A stretch of DNA of 64,000 nucleotides. Source: Medicago truncatula. Taxonomy: Eukaryota; Streptophyta; Magnoliopsida; Fabales; Fabaceae. The notes beneath the pieces are model-generated. The model saw only the letters and a program-made list of their open reading frames with translations. It had not been told where the DNA came from and searched no databases. A program made the position numbers and the translations under genes. Shown here one piece after another: positions 56,980 to 64,000 of this stretch. Positions within the stretch are counted from its first letter, which is position 1. Every line of letters begins with the position of its first letter. The stretch is taken from the NCBI RefSeq assembly GCF_003473485.1, contig NC_053043.1, positions 7,202,001 through 7,266,000 on the forward strand. The letters are read 5' to 3'.

Positions 56980-59113
56980 TGAATGATCAGAGTAAAATAT
57001 CACATAAACGAAATATCACACTTCTTAAAAATCATAAATGAGGTAATTAACTAATTATCTTTCCAAAAATCATCAACATATTAATTCAAACTTTGCAGCG
57101 GATTAAATTCATTAACATAAATAAGTCTTTGGCACGCAGGCCTTATTAAAATATACACAATACGTAAAAGAATAGAAAATAGCCACAAAAGATCACATTC
57201 CGTACTTACTTATCAGAGCATCCTAAGACTCAGTGAGGAATAAGTCACTCACGACAGCAACGGCAACAACCTATTAACGATCACCTGCAAGTTACTCATA
57301 GGAAGAGCAACATTTTCAAGCAGAAGGGGTGAGATTTCACAAAACAATAATATTAAGCATATAATTCAACAATTATATTTAATCAACATCAAATCATCTT
57401 AATATTCATTATAGATAGTAATATATCATTTAGCACTTCAATCATAGTTTGTATAAACAATTACAACTTCACAACTTATCAACATAAACATCCTTGACTC
57501 GACAAATGCGACTCCAACTCGACTATGCAATTTAGACATCTTATATGCATGTGGTACCAATACGGAGCATCAAGCCCCTCTCGCTATTTGAGTATTAATA
57601 TACTCAAGAGCATCAAGCCCCTATCGCTATTTAAGTATTAATATACTCCATAGCATCAAGCCCCTATCGCTATTTAAGTATTATTATACTCCAGAGCATC
57701 AAGCCCCCAACAAAGAATGCTAATGTATGGACTCGACTTCTGAAACATCTTAAATCGACAACTCTTGTATAATCCAATAATTTGGAACTTCATCATCTTA
57801 ATCAACTTAGACCGACTCATGCAGCTTAGTTAAATAACAACAGCAACACAGTAGTATACAAAAACAGCATGACATAATAATATCAAATGCAAATCAACAA
57901 CGTCTCAATTATTCACATATAATTCAAGTAATGCATATATAATTATATCACGATATAACAACATCAAATCATAATCAACATCAACTTAAACATCTTATAT
58001 AATTCACATAATGCATGCATATACAAATATATTACATTACTATCAACATTAAATCATATTATAATAGCTTCACAGATCATCAATAATATTATATTCAACC
58101 CTCATTCGTACCCCAAGGATCAACTCACAACATGGGTTAAATACTCTTAAACACCTTAATTGAACTCATAGTACTTCTAGTTTTGAGGGTTGGTATTATC
58201 CCATAAGTTTTGGATTAACTTAGAAACGGTTATGCTGAATTTTCATAAGGTTTCACTAAGACCTCCTTGGAATATTTTCATCATATCTCAAAAACTAAAA
58301 ATCATTTTCAAGTGAAACCAAAGCCATTGGAAAGCTAACTCAATTATCTACAACTTTCATGTTTACACCGAAAGCAAATTCAAAACAGAAAATGGTGAAA
58401 ATTACGAATATTTTCCAGATTTGCCTACCAGAAAATCGGAGGCCGATTCTGACAAATCGGGGACCGATTTTCGTCGAACCAAAGCTAGAAAATCAGCTCA
58501 GAAATCGGGGGCCGATTTTGAGCTTCACAGCAGTTCAAAAATCAGTTTAACAATGCGTTTTTCACTTAAGAATCGCTCTTATTTCACTAGACTCAAAGAC
58601 AAACTCCCAAATTTGTTAGGAAACTTAATCTATGATTATTCTACAACCAGAACATCAATTCTTAACACAATTATCATGGTTTCTACACTTTTCTAATCAA
58701 ACTCAACAATGGAAAACCTAATTCCCAATTTTCAAACTAAACCTCCAACATGTTAAATCTAATTATCAGAATCATAGGCTTAAGAAGATTGAATGTTAGT
58801 CTCACCCTTACCTTAATAGAATGGAATCGCAGCCCCTCTAGTCTTCTCTCTTCTCTTGGCTTTTTCTCCCTTTTTCTCCAAAATTGATCGTACGTTCTAT
58901 TTTTTCTAAACTAGGTCTCTCCTATTTATAAAAATCCTTAACCTACTTATTTTTCTCTTAAATCCAAATCTTAATATTCTATTCTAGTATTATATAATAT
59001 TTCTATAACAAATAACAAATATTTCTATAATAGATCATATATATTTTTATAACAAATTATATATAATTCTAACAATAATTAAAATAATCAAATAATTAAA
59101 GAGGGCGTTACAA
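56980..59113 (-). mobile_element. Probable solo LTR (fossil) nested in the MULE
   Basis: On the minus strand the segment begins TGTAACGCCCTCTTTAATTA and appears to end in ...TCTGATCA near 56980. It has an LTR-like promoter, TATAAATAGGAGAGA, near 58925-58940. No internal retroelement genes are present. It interrupts sequence upstream of the PMD exon, just before the CAG acceptor at 59118. The exact ends and the target duplication are not settled, so this is a structural inference. It is younger than the MULE that holds it. Confidence 0.45.
57565..57710. repeat. 43-bp tandem repeat, about 3.4 copies
   Basis: Units start at 57565, 57608, 57651 and 57694 with (G/T)AGCATCAAGCCCC, followed by TATCGCTATTTAAGTATTA and a TATACTC end. 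The spacing is exactly 43 bp each time. It lies within the presumed LTR. Confidence 0.93.
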
Positions 59114-59118
59114 CAGGT

Positions 59119-61080
59119 TATTGACCCGTCACAGCTTCTTGACCAGTCTGGGGTAGAGTACCTGAATTATCAGGATCAGGTACACCACGATGTGACTGAT
59201 GGTGGATATGACCAGGATCATATACCACAACAGCAGCATGTAGGAGACGATGATGACATTGCAGCAGCTGCTACACTGGAGGTGTTACCTGTGGACCCTC
59301 CCTTTCCTGGTGGACCGACAGACTTATTTTTGCTCCACTCTTAGGACAGTCATGTGGCGTTGCCACTTTGGTATAATTCATGTAATGTAAGTGTAATTTT
59401 TTTAAATGCTTTTTCTTTATGTTTAATTATTTTCTTTAAATGTGTGTTTGTTTAATTATTATATCCACTTTTATGTGTTTTTTTTTTAATTCTTTTTCTT
59501 TATGTTTAATTATTTTCTTTAAATGTGTGTTTGTTTAATTATTATATCCACTTTTATATGTGTTTTTTTTAATTCTTTTTCTTTATGTTTAATTATTTTC
59601 TTTAAATGTATGTTTGTTTAATTATTATTATATCCACTTTTATATGTGTTTTTTTTTAATTCTATTTTTTATGTTTAATTGTTTTCTTTATATTTGTGTT
59701 TGTTTAAACTATATTTATTTTTCTATTATTTCAGGTTCGTAAGCTCCGTGTGGTTAAACCGATTAATCATGGGGCTAAGATCCTCAGTCTCGGACGCCCA
59801 AATGGGAATGAGAATTGATTTTGGGATCCGCTTAGGGAGAGCGGGTTACATGACTTGGTTTACTTGGGGTACTCCACCGTGCCTCATGCCCTGCTGATGG
59901 CTTTATGCGAGAGGTGGCATCCTGAGACCATCACCTTTCACATGCCCATGGGGGAGATGACTGTGACATTGGATGATGTCGCATGTCTCACGCATCTTCC
60001 GATTGAGGGGCGGATGTTGAGTCATGGGAAGAAGATGCCGAAACATGATGGAGCGGCACTACTTATGAGGCACCTGGTGTGTCGCAGCAGGAGGCGGAAA
60101 AGATTTGTGGGCAGGAGTACGGTGGGTACATTAGCTACCCGAGGCTGAGCGACTTTTATACCACATACCTTGGTAGGGCCAACTTATTGGTTGGTACGGA
60201 GGATCCAGAGGAGCTTGAGGAGCTGGCGAGGGTTAGGACTGACTGCGTCTGGTGTTACCTTCTCTACTTGGTCGGATGCTTGTTGTTTGGCGATAGAAGC
60301 AACAAGCGCATCGAGTTGGTCTATCTGACGACCATGGAGGACGGCTACGCAGGGATGCGTAATTATTCATGGGAGGGACGACACTCGCTTACCTATACGG
60401 CGAGTTAGCTGATGCGTGTAGGCCTAGAGACAGAGCTCTTGGGGGGAGCGTGACACTGCTCACTGTAAGAAAACTTATATTTTATTTTTTTGTTAACTTT
60501 TATTTTTTTTGTTATATTTTTCGTGCGTAATAATTTATAAATGTTATTTGTTTGGTTTGTGCATGCATGGTTTTTGGCGCATTTTCCTGGGTTTTACAGT
60601 GTTGATCCCAACACTGACTACATGGAAAACTATCCGGTTGCAGCAAGGTGGAAGCTCCAGAAGGGTCACGGGGAGGGGGTCACGTATCGGTCACTGCTTG
60701 ATCGTATACAGTTTGATGACGTATGCTGAAGGCCTTACGAGGAGCACATGGAGATCCAGGACTTTGAAGAGGTTTTCTGGTATTCTGACTGGATTATGTG
60801 CGGTGTCCGTAGGGTGTACCGTCACTTGCCCGAGAGGGTTTTGAGGCAGTACGGATACGTCCAGACCATCCCCAGACATCCGACTGATGTTGTAGACCTC
60901 CCACTGCCTTACATTGTGCAGGCGTTCGTCGACTTCCGTACTCACACGCTTAAGGCGGCCGATTGGGGTGAGCAGGCAGGAGAGCAGACATGGCTGATGA
61001 CGGATGGCTATATGCTATGGTACACTAGGGTGTCTCACCCTCAGATCTTGCCACCTCTTTCAGGAGATCTTCCGAGTTTC
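59119..61080 (+). pseudogene. Plant mobile domain (PMD) gene, decayed, cargo of the MULE
   Basis: Exon 1 starts after CAACAG at 59118 and reads VIDPSQLLDQSGVEYLNYQD ... PPFPGGPTDLFLLHS; its donor is near 59388. Exon 2 starts at 59734 and includes HDLVYLGYSTVPHALLMALC, ERWHPETITFHMPMGEMTVT, LDDVACLTHLPIEGRMLSHG, SYPRLSDFYTTYLGRANLL and CYLLYLVGCLLFGDRSNKRI. The last exon (from about 60570) reads FLAHFPGFYSVDPNTDYMEN, YRHLPERVLRQYGYVQTIPR and YTRVSHPQILPPLSGDLP. These are the conserved parts of the PMD (PF10536), the domain of MAIN/MAIL1 proteins and of many plant transposons. At least three in-frame stops and two frame shifts interrupt it, so this copy is dead. Codon use is more GC-rich than its surroundings. 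Confidence 0.88.
59409..59700. repeat. 83-87 bp tandem repeat, about 3.5 copies, in the first PMD intron
   Basis: Units starting at 59409, 59492, 59575 and 59662 contain CTTTTTCTTTATGTTTAATT, TTTCTTTAAATGTGTGTTTG and TTATATCCACTTTTATATGT in the same order. Confidence 0.9.
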
Positions 61081-61352
61081 AATGTTGTATGAATTGTTCT
61101 GCCTTTCGAAATGCTCTGGTTTAATTACAGGTAAAAATTGGCCGAAAAAAGGCTTGGAAATGTTTTAGAATGATGCAGAGCTCACTGCCTGCAATCAGAT
61201 TTCCTCGGCAGTTAACTACCGAAGTTTTCCTCGGCAGTTAACTGCAGCCGGATTTCTAAAACTTCGGCAGTTAACTGCCGAGGGGCAAAAACGTAATTTA
61301 CTCGTGTGGCACAACCTTATGTAATGTGGGAACATCAATTCTCTACTTGTTT

Positions 61353-62300
61353 TGGTCCTTTCCGTTAATTTTATTCAAAAAAACGTTAGCGTTTATTTTC
61401 TTCATCTGAAGAACAACAACAATAGCATCAACTAAATTAAGCAGCAACAACAACGATTTTGGCATCATCATCATCATCATCATCATGAAGTAACCCATAA
61501 ATCCTCTCATACAACAACAACAAAATCAAATAGTAGCAACAACATCAAACAACAACAATTTCTAAATCATCATCATCCTCTCATACAAAAAAAAAAAAAC
61601 TCATAAAACATCTTCATCCTCGTGAAATAATAACCCATAAAACCCATAAAAGAAAATCCAAAGTTTTTGCAACAACAACAAACACTTTTTGCAACAACGG
61701 CAATTTCAAACCCATTTCACAATAATCCCAAATTTTCAAACTTTCTTTCATATTATTCAAAACCAAGAATAAAATCAATAAATGGTAGCTAAAAAACACA
61801 AATCTTAGACCCATTCATCAATTTCTCCAAAAAAATTTCTTCGAAAATTTCAAAGGAGAGACAGTTCAGCAGATCCATAACTATGGGTGTGATTTTCTCG
61901 TTGTTGTTATTCTTTAAGCTGATTTGATTCAGCAGATCCAGAATTGGGAAGAGTGAGATGAACATGTTGAAGTATTGTCCCTTATGAACAAACATCTGAA
62001 ACAAAAATTCAGATACAGTAAAAATTGCCGCAAGAAGAAAATTGTTTATGTTGTTTTCTGGGATTGTGTTTGAAACGAAGATGATGATAATTTTGTGTTT
62101 GGTAGAGAGTGAAATAGAGGAATATGGATATCAGATTGGAGCAAAAAAAATGAGAAGAAAGGGAAGAGAGAGTTTGAATTTGAGTTAACCCTTTCACAAC
62201 AATTAAAAGAATTTGGGAGTAAAATAAAGTTAGGGTTTGAATAACATTCATGTGAAGGTAGTGAAATAAAGTTAGAGTTTGAATTTGAATTATGGCTTCT
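61353..62300. other. Gene-free region with trinucleotide-rich tracts
   Basis: The right-hand remainder of the repeat hit by the MULE (TTGGTCCTTTCCGTTAATTT) is followed by AAC- and ATC-rich low-complexity sequence, including a (CAT)8 run at 61463-61487. No gene is supported. Confidence 0.5.
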
Positions 62301-62631
62301 CTTTCTGAGGCACATGAGCTGACTGATTTAGCGATTTATTTGCAGAAAAAAAGAAAAACAAATCTTGAAGAATATAACCAAACAAGCATCAATGTAACTC
62401 TGTCCATACCATATGCTATCACAGGCAACGAAATATATCTGATATACAATGTGCATTCATCTTATAACCAATAACTAGGCATGTCAGCCTCGTTGTCCAG
62501 ACAACAAGATATTCATAATATAAATATAAATATAATTTATAAATAATCTAAAAGGAAAGTGAAAGAGCTTTCCAGCTCCTCACAGACTGCAGCAGTGCCG
62601 ACTCCATCTAGAACGCCATTAATCAATAGAT

Positions 62632-63817
<1,186 letters not shown>

Positions 63818-64000
63818 CTGCAATATTCATAAAAGAATAAGAAGAAAAGCAATTCAAATAATTACAAGGTATGTAGCACTGACACTTCATAATAACGTAT
63901 GTCCGGTGTCCAACACGTTTGGTTATATTGAAATACTTAATGTCGTGGCCGATGTATGTGTCTGTGTCAATGTTTCATAGATCATAACACATGATACAAA

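Larger units (their letters stand above)
56236..61343. mobile_element. Mutator-like element (MULE) carrying a PMD gene, 9-bp target duplication
   Basis: 5108-bp element. The ends GAGAATTGCTGTTTACACAT and ATGTGGGAACATCAATTCTC belong to inverted repeats of about 120-145 bp (56236-56355 and 61199-61343). The GAGAATTG terminus resembles the classic Mu end. The exact 9-bp TACTTGTTT lies on both sides (56227-56235 and 61344-61352), as expected for Mutator. Both ends contain CGGCAGTTAACTGCCG palindromes, one intact copy plus a worn copy on the left, and one intact plus two variants on the right. Inside are a decayed PMD gene and a nested LTR-like insertion. No MURA transposase is seen, so movement would need a partner. 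It landed in an older repeat (GGCTTAATTGCTATTTTAGT, near 56129). Confidence 0.88.

Noticed and set aside
57565-57710. CRISPR-like array
   Set aside because: The units are contiguous tandem copies without unique spacers, in a plant nuclear setting.
62046-62315. Serine/asparagine-rich minus-strand frames downstream of the MULE
   Set aside because: They are low-complexity translations of repetitive GAATTTGA-type sequence with no domain.

Overview
The window is nuclear DNA from a flowering plant, most likely a legume close to Medicago. It is AT-rich, has canonical GT-AG introns, and carries a plastid-type glutamine synthetase, a tandem array of F-box/FBA genes and a plant mobile domain (PMD) transposon. 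The legume assignment is inference from gene content; the genes themselves were read directly by translating exons and checking splice phases.

Layout. 1-8.9 kb is a gene-poor repeat zone: L1-type and RTE-type LINE fragments on the minus strand, a broken BSD-domain gene remnant, and two copies of a duplicated block, one of which carries a Tourist-like MITE. At 9.7-11.6 kb (minus) is a four-exon LIFEGUARD/TMBIM gene. At 14.46-16.75 kb (plus) is a FAR1-related gene with two FAR1 domains (FRS7/FRS12 type), preceded by a leader intron and an upstream ORF. At 19.3-20.4 kb (minus) is a single-exon F-box gene of a separate subtype.

23.5-46.6 kb is a tandem F-box/FBA array, all on the minus strand: one pseudogene (27.2-28.5 kb), one gene without an upstream ATG (31.8-33.0 kb), two intact genes (39.7-40.9 and 45.4-46.5 kb), and an orphan copy of the 3' flank (41.3-41.7 kb). 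Shared flanking sequence shows that units of several kb were duplicated, and a piece of the downstream ABCI12 gene (30.3-30.7 kb) lies inside the array. hAT-like elements, MITEs and LINEs punctuate it, several with exact target-site duplications. A C2-like gene with an in-frame stop lies at 42.9-43.5 kb.

48.1-52.7 kb (minus) is a seven-exon plastid ABCI12 (EcfT-like) gene with a tRNA-Pro(UGG) gene head-to-head at 52.8 kb. 53.5-54.6 kb is a MITE inside a MITE. 55.1-55.8 kb holds scraps of a GS2 3' end and of an F-box gene. 56.24-61.34 kb is a 5.1-kb Mutator-like element with long palindrome-bearing terminal inverted repeats and a perfect 9-bp target duplication; it carries a decayed PMD gene and a nested LTR-like insertion. 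62.6 kb to the window end (minus) is the 3' half of a plastidic glutamine synthetase gene.

The genes do not form one pathway. The window is best read as ordinary single-copy genes (LFG, FRS, ABCI12, GS2) around a fast-evolving F-box array loaded with transposons. No clearly new multi-gene system is visible; the most interesting objects are the MULE-PMD element and the array history.
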